Shown one piece after another: positions 28,429 through 37,806 of a stretch of 64,000 nucleotides of DNA. This DNA is from Polystyrenella longa (GTDB lineage: Bacteria; Planctomycetota; Planctomycetia; Planctomycetales; Planctomycetaceae), in NCBI RefSeq assembly GCF_007750395.1, contig NZ_CP036281.1, forward strand, positions 4,611,001-4,675,000. The letters are read 5' to 3'. The notes beneath the pieces were generated by a model. It was not told the DNA's origin. It searched no databases and worked only from the letters and a program-made list of their open reading frames with translations. Numbering within the stretch: position 1 is the first letter of the stretch; each line of letters starts with the position of its first letter. The position numbers and the translations under genes are program-made.

Positions 28429-29307
28429 TTACGGTGCCAGTCGTCCCTGATGGAAGTTCGTGATATTGTCTCTTTCACCTTCACGAGCACCACTTAATGC
28501 CGTGCCCGCTGAATTGGAATCGAATACCCCGCCTTGACCATAGATTCCATCGGCACCGGCTGAGATCAGTTGGAAAGTCTGCCCTTTCCAGAACACGTCC
28601 TCAGCAACATTCTGTGAGTACGCTTTCGTCATTCCACTCCCACTGAGTGCCGTTACCGGCGAGTTATATTCATCACTATTGACATACATGATGGGATTTC
28701 CACCGTCTGACAAAGGATCGACCAACATTTTGAATTCGTCATCGAGAGAGGAGTCGCCATTCGTATCCTGTAAAACTAACCGCGAGTTATCGAACTCGTG
28801 GAAGGGACCGACACGGGTTCCACCAGGCTGAAACGGCGCCGTTGGATTTTTGGAAAACCCGTTCGGAATTCGGTCCGATACAGTTCCGGAATCTTTCAGG
28901 ATTCCTCCCAGAAAGAAGACGAGACACTCCGCCCCGTTGAGCGTAATGACATCCGTCGAGTTTCCATTTCCATTGGCATCGAAGACATTTGCATTTCCAA
29001 AATCGTAATTCGGCCAGAACCGTCTAAGGACTGCTCGTTCCGTGTTTGTCCAACCGGTATCCTCTTCTCGCAGAGTAAACGAACTGGGTGGCAAATCATG
29101 GAATTGCATTTTGAAATCGCCCAATGCTTTTTCGAGCGATGATAATTCCGTTTGCACTTCGAGTTCCCGGGCGACGCCTACTGTGGGGAAAACGGCATAG
29201 GTCAGCAGTCCCATCAGGATGAGAATGATCGAAATGACGACGAGTAATTCCACCAGTGTGAAACCGGATCGACGACGGGTGGGGTCGTGGGTGAGGGAAT
29301 GTTGCAT
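28429..29307 (-). CDS. GspG-like pseudopilin
   Basis: 292 residues. RRSG then [26 protein letters not shown] is a prepilin site with Glu +5. The segment ELEVQTELSSLEKALGDFKMQFHDLPPSSF matches the GspG pattern of a helix followed by a Phe-Pro-rich turn. Later Asp/Gly loops (DTNGDSSLDDEF, SAGADGIYGQGG) resemble the GspG C-terminal calcium region; the phrase LISAGADGIYG is typical of planctomycete GspG homologues. GAAGGAG precedes the ATG. It is the first pseudopilin after the platform gene, where a major subunit is normally encoded. Confidence 0.82.
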   Translation of the reverse strand: MQHSLTHDPTRRRSGFTLVELLVVISIILILMGLLTYAVFPTVGVARELEVQTELSSLEKALGDFKMQFHDLPPSSFTLREEDTGWTNTERAVLRRFWPNYDFGNANVFDANGNGNSTDVITLNGAECLVFFLGGILKDSGTVSDRIPNGFSKNPTAPFQPGGTRVGPFHEFDNSRLVLQDTNGDSSLDDEFKMLVDPLSDGGNPIMYVNSDEYNSPVTALSGSGMTKAYSQNVAEDVFWKGQTFQLISAGADGIYGQGGVFDSNSAGTALSGAREGERDNITNFHQGRLAP

Positions 29308-29444
29308 GATTCGTCAACTCCTTCTGTACCGGCCGAGAAGCCTCAGGCACAGGGCGTGCTACTGTTTGTTCGGATGTTAAATTTCACGAGTATGGTGTGA
29401 GTGAACTGTTTCAAAAATCGAATTCGGTGCCCAGACCCTCTATC

Positions 29445-29473
29445 GCTGCGGCAAAGCACCTGCCTGCCGCAGC
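29445..29473 (-). other. Strong hairpin between the platform gene and the first pseudopilin
   Basis: GCTGCGGCA and TGCCGCAGC form a perfect 9-bp GC-rich stem with an 11-nt loop, 26 bp past the GspF-like stop. There is no T-tract on either strand, so it is not a standard terminator. An RNA processing or 3'-end stabilising role inside the operon is possible. Confidence 0.55.
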
Positions 29474-29498
29474 CAGGCGTCTTTCCTCTTCCGATCTC

Positions 29499-30746
29499 TT
29501 AACCGGAGAGACTGTTGATCAATGCAATCATGGGCATGAAGAGGGCAATAACGATCGTTCCCACAATCACCCCTAGAACAACCACCATGATTGGTTCCAG
29601 AATACTAATCAGAGATTCGACGGCGACTTCGACTTCTTCTTCGTAGACGTCCGCCACCTTGTACAACATCGTATCCAGGGCACCGGTCTCTTCGCCGACG
29701 TCAACCATGTTGACCACCATGTCGTCAGTGATCCGGGCTTCACGCAGAGGAATCGCCATAGACTCCCCTTCGCGAATCGCCGCGTAAATATTGTCAAATG
29801 CCCGACGGAAGACGGCATTGCCGGAGGTATCGCGGGCAATAATCAGTGCTTCGAGAATAGGTACACCGGAGGCAATCAACGTCCCCAATGTACGCATCGT
29901 ACGAGCAATGGTTGCTTTTCGCAGAATTCCGCCTAACAGGGGAAACTTCAAACTGAGGAAGTCGCAGATGTACGCTCCCGTTTTGTTCTTCTTTACGATC
30001 TTAATGAACAACCAGAAGGCAATCGGGATCATGGGAATCAGGAACCAGTTATCGACCACCCAGTCACTACAGGAGATCAACATGATCGTCAGCCAGGGAA
30101 GTTCCAGATCGAAGTCGTTAAACAGGTTTTTGAACTCCGGAATAATGAAGTACATAATCCCTGTTACGATGACGATGGCGACGGTGATCACCACGGCCGG
30201 ATAAATCATCGCCCCGATCACTTTTCGTTTCAGCGTCTGGGCTTTCTCTTTGAAGTCGGCCAGACGTTGCAGAATAATCTCAAGAGCACCACCGGCCTCG
30301 CCCGCTTTGACCATGTTGACGTACAGGTTGTCAAACGCTTTGGGTTGTTTGGCCATCGCTTCGGAAAGAGTCGAACCGGATTCGATCTCTTCGACGACAT
30401 CGATCAGTGCGTTCTTCAATGGACCGGGACGGCACTGGCCTTCCAGAATCCGCAGGCTTCGTAGAATAGGAAGACCAGCATCCTGTAATGTTGACAGTTG
30501 ACGTGTAAAAGTCGTTAACTGCTTACCGCGGACACCACCGATGGCGAATGTTTTCTGAGCTTTGTTGCTCTTCTTTTTGGGAGCCGATTTCTTCTTATCC
30601 CGCATTCGTCCTTGTTCGGTAATTTTGGTTATATAGAAGCCCTTCTCCTTAATCGCACGTTGGGCCTCCTGCTCTGTGGCGGCTTCGACGGTGTCTTTGA
30701 CTTCAAGACCAGTGTTGTCCATTGCTTCATACTGAAAAGTCGGCAT
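29499..30746 (-). CDS. PilC/GspF-like inner-membrane platform protein (locus 2)
   Basis: 415 residues, GGAGG 5 nt before the ATG. MPTFQYEAMDNTG is the family start, followed by a basic linker KKKSAPKKKSNKAQ. Two T2SSF repeats are clear: LTTFTRQLSTLQDAGLPILRSLRIL with helix GAMIYPAVVITVAIVIVTGIMYF, and RTMRTLGTLIASGVPILEALII with C-terminal helices PIMVVVLGVIVGTIVIALFMPM. It is the platform that the adjacent ATPases act on. It differs from the locus 1 GspF throughout, so it is an old paralogue and not a recent copy. Confidence 0.93.
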   Translation of the reverse strand: MPTFQYEAMDNTGLEVKDTVEAATEQEAQRAIKEKGFYITKITEQGRMRDKKKSAPKKKSNKAQKTFAIGGVRGKQLTTFTRQLSTLQDAGLPILRSLRILEGQCRPGPLKNALIDVVEEIESGSTLSEAMAKQPKAFDNLYVNMVKAGEAGGALEIILQRLADFKEKAQTLKRKVIGAMIYPAVVITVAIVIVTGIMYFIIPEFKNLFNDFDLELPWLTIMLISCSDWVVDNWFLIPMIPIAFWLFIKIVKKNKTGAYICDFLSLKFPLLGGILRKATIARTMRTLGTLIASGVPILEALIIARDTSGNAVFRRAFDNIYAAIREGESMAIPLREARITDDMVVNMVDVGEETGALDTMLYKVADVYEEEVEVAVESLISILEPIMVVVLGVIVGTIVIALFMPMIALINSLSG

Positions 30747-31205
30747 GCTGCCCTCCGGAGTACTGACTTAGTAACGAGAAACTCGTTATGCAGGAATTGA
30801 ATGAATCTGTTGAATCGTAATTTGAATTGAACTTAGGAATCGCTGATTGCTGACGGCGCTGAATGACATGTTTGAAATGGGTTCGCAGTAGCAAACATCA
30901 TCTATGTACTGTCCACCATTCGATGAGATCGAGTAAGGTGGAAAGAGTCTTTGAATCAGTAATACTGGAAATGAGAGTGACAGATTTTGTCGATGATCAG
31001 TTGCATTACGGAGTTCCACATATTCGAGCGATCATCGATCGCGGAGAAACAAATATTTTCACTGTGGCCCGTATATCATTTAATTTTATAGAACCGCCCA
31101 CTACCCGTTGAAGAAAGAGTCCAACAAAGCAATCCTCGAGCGACTTTTCGATGTGATGGTTATCAAGTTTTGATAAGTATAAAATTAGCTAATCAGGTAT
31201 GTTTG
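30747..31205 (-). other. Non-coding gap, second ATPase to platform gene
   Basis: 459 bp with no credible gene. The only structure I notice is a short AT-rich hairpin at 31160-31176 (TTATCAA, GTT, TTGATAA) just after the ATPase stop, without a T-tract. Confidence 0.4.
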
Positions 31206-32912
31206 TTATTCAATATCTTCCATGACCGTTTCGCGTACGACTTCGTCAATGGTCGTGACGCCATCAAAGATCAGTTTCAATCCCGCTTCTCGCAGAGTGG
31301 TCATCCCCTGCGTACGAGCGTAGTTTCTAATATCATCAACCGAAGCTTCCGAGGTAATCATGTCCCGGACTTCATCGTTGAGGACCATGAATTCATAAAT
31401 ACCACAGCGGCCTTTGTAGCCAGTGTTGTTACAACGCTGACAGCCTTTACCGTAATAGAATTTGTATCGTCGTGCCTGTTCGATTGGTAGTTGCAATTCC
31501 ATCAGCAATTCATCGCTCGGCTCGAACTCGATTCGGCATTCAGTGCAGATTTTTCGCACCAGTCGCTGAGCCAGTATCGCTTCGACGGTCGCCGTAATCA
31601 GGAACGCCGGCACCCCCATATCTCGCAATCGCGTAATCGCACTTGGGGCGTCGTTCGTGTGCAAAGTCGAGAACACAAGGTGACCGGTCAAGGCACTCTG
31701 AACAGCAATCTCTGCCGTTTCATAGTCACGAATCTCACCGATCAGAATTTTGTCTGGATCATGCCGCAGAATAGCTCGTAGAACCGTCGCAAAAGTCACA
31801 TCAATGTCCGGGTTCACCGGCACCTGTACGAGACCATCGATGTCGTATTCGATTGGGTCTTCTGTCGTAATAATTTTTGTTTCGATGTCATTCAACTCGT
31901 TAAGAGCTGAATAGAGTGTGGTTGTTTTTCCGCTTCCGGTCGGGCCTGTCACCAGGACGATCCCGTTCGGTGAATGAATGGCACTACGAAACCGCTTGAG
32001 AGTCGTTGGATCCATACCGATTTTGTCGAGGTCCAATTGAACCACCGTACGGTCCAATACTCGCATAACGACCGCTTCACCAAACAAAGTTGGCAGTACA
32101 CTGACGCGCAGGTCAACCGGGTTACCGGCAACGTTTAATTCAATTCGTCCGTCCTGAGGTAACCGGCGTTCGGCGATATCCAAATCCGCCATAACCTTCA
32201 CCCGAGAAACAAGCGCGTTCGCCAAGTGACGGGGAGGAGGAACCATTTCGTATAACACACCATCAGCACGAACACGGACGCGAAACTCTTCCTCGAAAGG
32301 TTCGAAGTGAATGTCGGAAGCCTGGTCTTTAATGGCCAGGAGCAGAATCATATTGAGCAGCTTACGAATCGGCGCGGCATCGGCCATCTCTTCGGGAGAG
32401 GCCAGGTTGAAGCCACGCATTTCGCCATCCTCAGCATCCGGATCGGCGAAGGCGCTCATCACATCTTCAATACTCTCTTCTTTGTCCGCGTACAGCCGAG
32501 CAATGGCTTCTTCGACTTCAACCGGGCTGGAAACGGCGCCTCTGACTTCATATCCCAGGAAGTTGCGAATGTCATCCAGAGCGGCGACATTTTTAGGGTC
32601 CGCCATTGCGACGGTGAGTACATTATCTCGTAACGAAATGGGAACGATGCTGTATAATTCGGACATCGTTTGCGGAACGAGCTCCAGCACATTCGGTGGA
32701 ATATTGGTCTCGGTCAGCGAGATAACAGGCATGCCCCATTGCTCGGCGAGCGCCTCGGTGATCTGCACCTCGGTGACCAGCCCCATACGTTTGGCAACCT
32801 GACCGAGGACCTCACCGGGGGACTGTTTCTGTTCCTCCAGAATGTCCCACAATTGATCTTCGGTAATGTAACCGAGGTCGACCAGGATTTGACCAATACG
32901 TCGTTGAGCCAT
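31206..32912 (-). CDS. PilB/GspE-type assembly ATPase (locus 2, nearer copy)
   Basis: 568 residues. The N-terminus RRIGQILVDLGYITEDQLWDILEEQ is an MshEN/GspE N-domain. The ATPase core has Walker A GPTGSGKT at 323-330, Asp box TTEDPIEYD, Walker B LIGEIRD, His box STLHTND, and the zinc pairs CTEC and CQRC. This arrangement marks an extension ATPase (PilB or GspE). It is next to the platform gene and is the likeliest motor of the locus 2 pseudopilus. It differs from the ATPases at 7384 and 35236 in the N-domain and the linker. Confidence 0.94.
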   Translation of the reverse strand: MAQRRIGQILVDLGYITEDQLWDILEEQKQSPGEVLGQVAKRMGLVTEVQITEALAEQWGMPVISLTETNIPPNVLELVPQTMSELYSIVPISLRDNVLTVAMADPKNVAALDDIRNFLGYEVRGAVSSPVEVEEAIARLYADKEESIEDVMSAFADPDAEDGEMRGFNLASPEEMADAAPIRKLLNMILLLAIKDQASDIHFEPFEEEFRVRVRADGVLYEMVPPPRHLANALVSRVKVMADLDIAERRLPQDGRIELNVAGNPVDLRVSVLPTLFGEAVVMRVLDRTVVQLDLDKIGMDPTTLKRFRSAIHSPNGIVLVTGPTGSGKTTTLYSALNELNDIETKIITTEDPIEYDIDGLVQVPVNPDIDVTFATVLRAILRHDPDKILIGEIRDYETAEIAVQSALTGHLVFSTLHTNDAPSAITRLRDMGVPAFLITATVEAILAQRLVRKICTECRIEFEPSDELLMELQLPIEQARRYKFYYGKGCQRCNNTGYKGRCGIYEFMVLNDEVRDMITSEASVDDIRNYARTQGMTTLREAGLKLIFDGVTTIDEVVRETVMEDIE

Positions 32913-33159
32913 GGTTGTAAATTTCTACCTGCTGTCCGCGTTTATCTTTAATGCACCGTACTACCAGTCAACAGGACCGGCAGTAGGGACAGGTCGCAAA
33001 ACGAATTGCTTACCAGGTTTAACTACCTGCAATCTCTCGAATGCAGTTATTCAAAAATCTGATCTTTTCCGGCCCGAAGAAATTCTCAGCTGTCTGTGAT
33101 CTGATGTTTCTGTTTTGTATGTTTTCAATCGAGATGACAACCAGCTATTTCGATCAGCA

Positions 33160-34293
33160 TTAATCATCATCGAATTCGTCATCGTCATCATAGTATTCAT
33201 CTCCGCCATCCATGCCATCGTCATCCAACAGTCCCCGCTTCGCCTTGGCGATGCGTTGCTTTAGTTCACCGGGATTGTTCGATTTTATGATGATGTCTTT
33301 CTCGTCGACGATGTCGTTTTTCCATAAATCAAACAGGGCATCATCCAGCAGTTGCATGCCATATTTACGACCAGTCTGAATCATGGAGTTGATTCGGAAC
33401 GTCTTTGCTTCTCGAATCAGGTTCGAGATAGCTGGAGTGACCACCAGCATTTCATATGCGGCAACCAGCCCACCCGTCTTCCGGGGGAGCAATGCCTGAC
33501 TCAAAATACCAATGATCGAAACGGATAACTGTGTACGAATCTGTTCCTGCTGGTGAGTAGGAAATACGTCAATAATTCGGTCGACAGTTCCCTGTGCACC
33601 CGTGGTATGCAAAGTTCCAAAAACAACGTGCCCTGTTTCCGCCGCGGTAATCGCGGAAGAGATGGTATCCAAGTCACGCATCTCCCCGACCAGAATGGCG
33701 TCAGGGTCCATCCTCAAGGCACGGCGAAGTGCTTCAGGAAAATCGGGAACATCGACACCAATTTCACGTTGGTTAATCGTCGACTTTTTATGTTCGTGGT
33801 AGTACTCAATAGGGTCTTCCAACGTGATGATATGATCGTACTTATTGTCGTTCATCCAGTTGATCATACTGGCAAGACTGGTTGTCTTACCGGAACCGGT
33901 CGGCCCCGTCACCAGGAACAAACCACGCGGCCGCTGAATCAATTCTTCAATCGCCGGTGGCAGTCCCAATTGTTCAAACGTCAGGAACTCGTTAGGAATT
34001 CGCCGCAGCACAAGACCGATCTGGCCACGCTGTTTGAACACCGCAACTCGGAAGCGAGCTTTATCTCCGTAAGCGAAACCGAAGTCGGTCCCCCCCACTT
34101 CCTGTAACTCCTGCTGATTCCGTTCCGGAGTGATACTCTTCATCAATCCGACAGTATCTTCCGGAGTCAACACTTTTGTATCGAGCCGCACAATACGCCC
34201 CCCCTGCCTTAAAGCCGGGGGTTGATTTGTCGTGATATGCAAATCGCTTGCTTTGTTGCGGACAACTGTTTCCAGAAGTTTATCAATCTGCAT
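33160..34293 (-). CDS. pilT: PilT-type retraction ATPase
   Basis: 377 residues. MQIDKLLETVVRNKASDLHITTNQPPALR is the PilT start. Walker A GPTGSGKT is at 130-137, Walker B LVGEMRD, the His box GTLHTTGA, and the C-terminal AISNLIREAKTFRIN matches the PilT signature AIRNLIRE with one change. No zinc cysteines are present, as in PilT. PilT disassembles type IV pili, so its presence separates locus 2 from a pure secretion system. A C-terminal tail of about 35 residues is very acidic (DDDDEFDDD), unlike classical PilT (about 345 residues). Confidence 0.94.
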   Translation of the reverse strand: MQIDKLLETVVRNKASDLHITTNQPPALRQGGRIVRLDTKVLTPEDTVGLMKSITPERNQQELQEVGGTDFGFAYGDKARFRVAVFKQRGQIGLVLRRIPNEFLTFEQLGLPPAIEELIQRPRGLFLVTGPTGSGKTTSLASMINWMNDNKYDHIITLEDPIEYYHEHKKSTINQREIGVDVPDFPEALRRALRMDPDAILVGEMRDLDTISSAITAAETGHVVFGTLHTTGAQGTVDRIIDVFPTHQQEQIRTQLSVSIIGILSQALLPRKTGGLVAAYEMLVVTPAISNLIREAKTFRINSMIQTGRKYGMQLLDDALFDLWKNDIVDEKDIIIKSNNPGELKQRIAKAKRGLLDDDGMDGGDEYYDDDDEFDDD

Positions 34294-35235
34294 TGTGTTC
34301 GCCGAAAAACCAGTGTGGTTTCCTGTTTGTGTTGGAAGGTCATTTCAACTTCAAATCGAAACACATAGAGCGAGGCCAGTCGACGAGTTCCACCAATCTT
34401 GATTCATGGACAAACAAGACGTTAACCTGCGATGATTCCTACAGAAGAGTGAAGGTAAGATGAAATGACAATATGATTTGTATATGACAGAGAGTTGTTC
34501 AGAACATTGAAATGATTTCAGAATTGCTGCCAGGCTGAGAGAATCTCAAACTTTTGATAATCAACAAATCTGTTTCAAGGTCTTCTCGAAACCACCCGTT
34601 GTTCAAACTTCACTTGCCAATGAAAGTAAGCTCAAGCACCAGAAGATTTTGCAATAAACCTAGAGTAACCTTTCCAAATCCATCTGACAATTCAATCAGC
34701 TTAAAAACCCCCTGTCATCCGAGACTTGCAATTGTGATCGAAAAACGACGTTATGCGAGTCCAAGTCGGATTAGATCAACAGGAGGAAATTTGAATAATT
34801 TCGACGTGCTGATGTTTAGTGAACTTTAAAGGACGAAGATAAGATTGAGTAACAAGACTGGAATAAGGAATGTTGCCTTTTCGCAACGTGCCTTCATTAT
34901 TCCGCTTCTCCTATCGAAAAATCAAATTCCGGCCCCTTTTGTTCCTCTTCGCTCGAAAAACGTCATTTTGGATTTCGGAGTAACTGGACGCTCTCTCCAG
35001 CTCACAGAGCACCCCATACTTAAAGCGCAGCCCCACACCCATTAAGTGCACACACGAACACACACCCTCACATTGAAGTGCGTGAAGCTCAGCCTGACCT
35101 ACCGCCATCTGAGAATGATCATTCCGAGTTGTTAAGCCGCGGTTCTTTCGCAGATTGCCTGGCCAGTTATCCGTTCAGGCCACAGCTTGGCGGCCGCAGT
35201 GCCTCAATCACTGCTAAAGAGCAATCCCAATAAGA
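34294..35235 (-). other. 942-bp non-coding region upstream of pilT
   Basis: This is the longest gene-free stretch inside locus 2. Frames at 34554-34829 and 34845-35045 are Ser/Lys/Pro-rich, lack ribosome sites and resemble chance. A CA-rich patch lies near 35041-35072. A weak stem (TGGCC with GGCCA) lies near 35160-35190. I see no tRNA, terminator or riboswitch that I would defend. Confidence 0.4.
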
Positions 35236-36933
35236 CTAGTGGCCTCCAGAACGTAGTTTCTCAACTTCGGCCAATGTCGTAAGCCCTTGAACAGCCTTGT
35301 CTTTTGCATCTTCCACTAGCGTTTTCATTCCCGAAAGTCGTGCTTGACGGCGGATGTTTTGCGTCGGCTCACTTCGGAAGGTCATATCGCGGATTGCGGC
35401 GTTCATCAGCATTAATTCAAAAACAGCCCGGCGTCCCCGGTAGCCGGTATGCTGGCAAGTCGAGCATCCCGCCCCGCGGACCATATTGCCGTTGGCGACC
35501 TCTTCAGTGGTAATTTCGTAGGTCTCCATTTCCGCCTTAGTAGGAGTGTACGGTTGTTTGCATTTCTGGCAAACGACTCGAACCAATCGCTGGGCCATGA
35601 CCGCCATAACAGAGGAAGCAACGAGGAATGGCTGAACACCCATATCGGTAAGGCGTGTAATAGAACCGGGCGCATCGTTCGTGTGGAGCGTACTGAAAAC
35701 CAGGTGTCCTGTCAAAGAAGCTTGAATTGCCATGTCTGCTGTCTCGACATCGCGAATTTCCCCGACCAGAATTACATTCGGAGCTTGCCGCAACATCGCC
35801 CGAATGATCCGGTTGAAGTTTAATCCAATTCGAGCTTTAACCTCGACCTGATTGATCCCCGGGAGGTAATACTCGACCGGGTCTTCCGCAGTAATAATCT
35901 TTCGGTCGGGCCGGTTCAGTTCACCCAGGGCGGAATAAAGAGTGGTCGTTTTTCCACTACCCGTTGGGCCAGTCACCAGGAAAATTCCGTTCGGGCGGCG
36001 GATAATATTCTGAAAGGACCTGTAATTATTTTCACTAAACCCTAAGTTGCGAATACCGACCTTAATATTGTCCCGGTCCAAAATACGAAGCACGATGGCC
36101 TGACCGTGGTTGGTGGGCAGAATACTGACACGCAGGTCAAAGTCCTTGTCACCAACAACCGTCTTGATTCGACCGTCCTGACATCGCCGTTTCTCAGAAA
36201 TGTCCATTTTTGCCATGACTTTAACGCGAGAGACAATTGCCCCCAGTAGACGTCGGGGCGGGCTATCCCGTTCGACAAGATGGCCGTCGATCCGGTAGCG
36301 AATCCGTACACGATCCTCAAACGGTTCGATATGGATGTCGCTCGCCCGCAGTTTCACCGCCTCGGTGACGATGAGATTAACCAGCTTAATAAGCGGAGAG
36401 GACTCCTCATCGCGTCCCTCAAGCTGTGTTCTTGTTTCTTCCGTTTCCGTAAAGTCGATCGCCGTTTCTGTGAACTCGCTCAACATGGAGTCGACTGATT
36501 CGGTCTCACTCTGCCCATAATGTCGGTTGATGGTCGCCAAAATTTTACTTTTGGGTGCCAATGCGACGTTAATATCTTTGTTCAGGATGAACCGGAGCTT
36601 GTCGAGAACCTCCAATGCCATCGGGTCACTGATCGCCACCTTTAGCACGTCCCCGTCGAGCTCCAGGGGAACGACTGTATTTTCCCTGGCGACCGATTCC
36701 GGGACCATCTCGACAACCGAAGGAGGTATTTCGACGCCATCCAGCTGTGCATAGTCATAAGCGTAATACGCAGCCTGATATTGGCATACGACGTCCGCAT
36801 CGACGTAGTCGAGGTTTACCAGAGAATCCGACGTAGTGATTCCACTGCTGGAACCGACGGACTCAGCCTCCATCAGCTGCGAGGCACTGATAATATTGTC
36901 AGTTACAAGTTGATCCAGCCATTCTTCGGCCAT
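35236..36933 (-). CDS. PilB/GspE-type assembly ATPase (locus 2, distal copy)
   Basis: 565 residues with GGAGA before the ATG. The N-terminal domain (1-145) is of the GspE/MshEN fold, but opens MAEEWLDQLVTDNIISASQLMEAE, unlike the neighbour. The core has Walker A GPTGSGKT, AEDPVEYY, Walker B LVGEIRD, STLHTND and zinc pairs CQKC and CSTC. It is a complete, apparently active extension ATPase. It is 942 bp upstream of pilT, so it may be a separate transcription unit. Two PilB-type motors beside one PilT and one platform gene is unusual. Confidence 0.93.
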   Translation of the reverse strand: MAEEWLDQLVTDNIISASQLMEAESVGSSSGITTSDSLVNLDYVDADVVCQYQAAYYAYDYAQLDGVEIPPSVVEMVPESVARENTVVPLELDGDVLKVAISDPMALEVLDKLRFILNKDINVALAPKSKILATINRHYGQSETESVDSMLSEFTETAIDFTETEETRTQLEGRDEESSPLIKLVNLIVTEAVKLRASDIHIEPFEDRVRIRYRIDGHLVERDSPPRRLLGAIVSRVKVMAKMDISEKRRCQDGRIKTVVGDKDFDLRVSILPTNHGQAIVLRILDRDNIKVGIRNLGFSENNYRSFQNIIRRPNGIFLVTGPTGSGKTTTLYSALGELNRPDRKIITAEDPVEYYLPGINQVEVKARIGLNFNRIIRAMLRQAPNVILVGEIRDVETADMAIQASLTGHLVFSTLHTNDAPGSITRLTDMGVQPFLVASSVMAVMAQRLVRVVCQKCKQPYTPTKAEMETYEITTEEVANGNMVRGAGCSTCQHTGYRGRRAVFELMLMNAAIRDMTFRSEPTQNIRRQARLSGMKTLVEDAKDKAVQGLTTLAEVEKLRSGGH

Positions 36934-37544
36934 ACGTCGTTTCTCCGCAGGATGCCATACAGTTTGAGGGTACAGATAATCGGTGACGGGAAGTGGGGAT
37001 GCCGTTTCAGCAGAACGATCCGACCGGATAACCTATCTCGATAACCGAAATGAGAGTTCGGTCGAAATGGGCCGGCAGGAATGCATCCAGGTTGAAGAGC
37101 TGATTGTGAGCGAAATGAGCCTGAATTGAAAGTGCTCCCGTAACCTGTTCGAAAGGGTGTCCACCGCGAGTCGCGTTGAAGTGTCGCTGATTTTCAGTGT
37201 CCCAGCAGAGAATGACTGAACTGGATTCTAAAAACCACCCATTAAATTGGGACATGCTTCTAATCTAAGCGATCCCCTGACAGTGATATCGGCAGGTCAC
37301 TTCCAGTCTCGACAAACTTCTTCGATTCCTTCTGAAACCGAGAGGCTAGTGGCTGAAAATGGCAATACGATTCTGCTAGAATTCCGCTTGATGGCCCTTA
37401 GAAGATTATGTGTAACTTAATTCTGGTCCGGAGCTCCCGGACTGTCAAGCGGCCATCCCCCACCGGGAGACCGATTCACCCGGTCTCTCAAAACCGATGT
37501 CTGTTTGTTGGAAATACCCTTCCATCACACGCCAACTTCGTTCA
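36934..37544. other. Divergent region before the distal PilB and tRNA-Ala
   Basis: 611 bp with no credible gene. A hairpin at 37466-37488 (GGAGACCG, seven bases, CGGTCTCT) lies 57 bp before the tRNA. Near 37256-37280 the bases CTTCTAAT and AAGCGATCC recall parts of the palindromic element described elsewhere, but the match is too short to call. Confidence 0.4.
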
Positions 37545-37617
37545 GGGGCGGTAGCTCAGTTGGGAGAGCGCTGCGTTCGCAATGCAGAGGTCGTGGGTTC
37601 GAATCCCATTCGCTCCA
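37545..37617 (+). tRNA. tRNA-Ala, anticodon CGC
   Basis: A 73-nt cloverleaf with acceptor stem GGGGCGG / TCGCTCC (two G-U pairs) and discriminator A. The D arm is GCTC..GAGC, the anticodon stem CTGCG / TGCAG encloses loop TTCGCAA with anticodon CGC, and the T arm is GTGGG TTCGAAT CCCAT. CGC reads the alanine codon GCG. The 3' CCA is not encoded. Confidence 0.95.
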
Positions 37618-37806
37618 ATCTTTTTAGTATATCCTCACCCCGCTGATGAGAAGCGTTTGAGGAACGATTTGGATATCCTCCCCGCATTACACCACCGGAT
37701 TGAGGATGCCATATTCGAGATCGCCGCCGCTCCAGATTCGCTCTTGGGGCACATGCTGAACTTTGGGGCCGGCTGTTCAGCTGATCTGCTCTGCTGCCGT
37801 TCACTA

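Noticed and set aside
31160-31176. AT-rich hairpin after the second PilB-type gene as a terminator
   Set aside because: A 7-bp AT-only stem with no T-tract is not convincing.
34554-35045. Small plus-strand frames in the pilT upstream region
   Set aside because: Composition is random-looking and there are no ribosome sites. A neighbouring CA-rich patch is not evidence of coding.
37256-37300. Possible fourth, degenerate palindromic element (CTTCTAAT, AAGCGATCC)
   Set aside because: Only short words match; the ACCCATCAGA core and an inverted end are missing.
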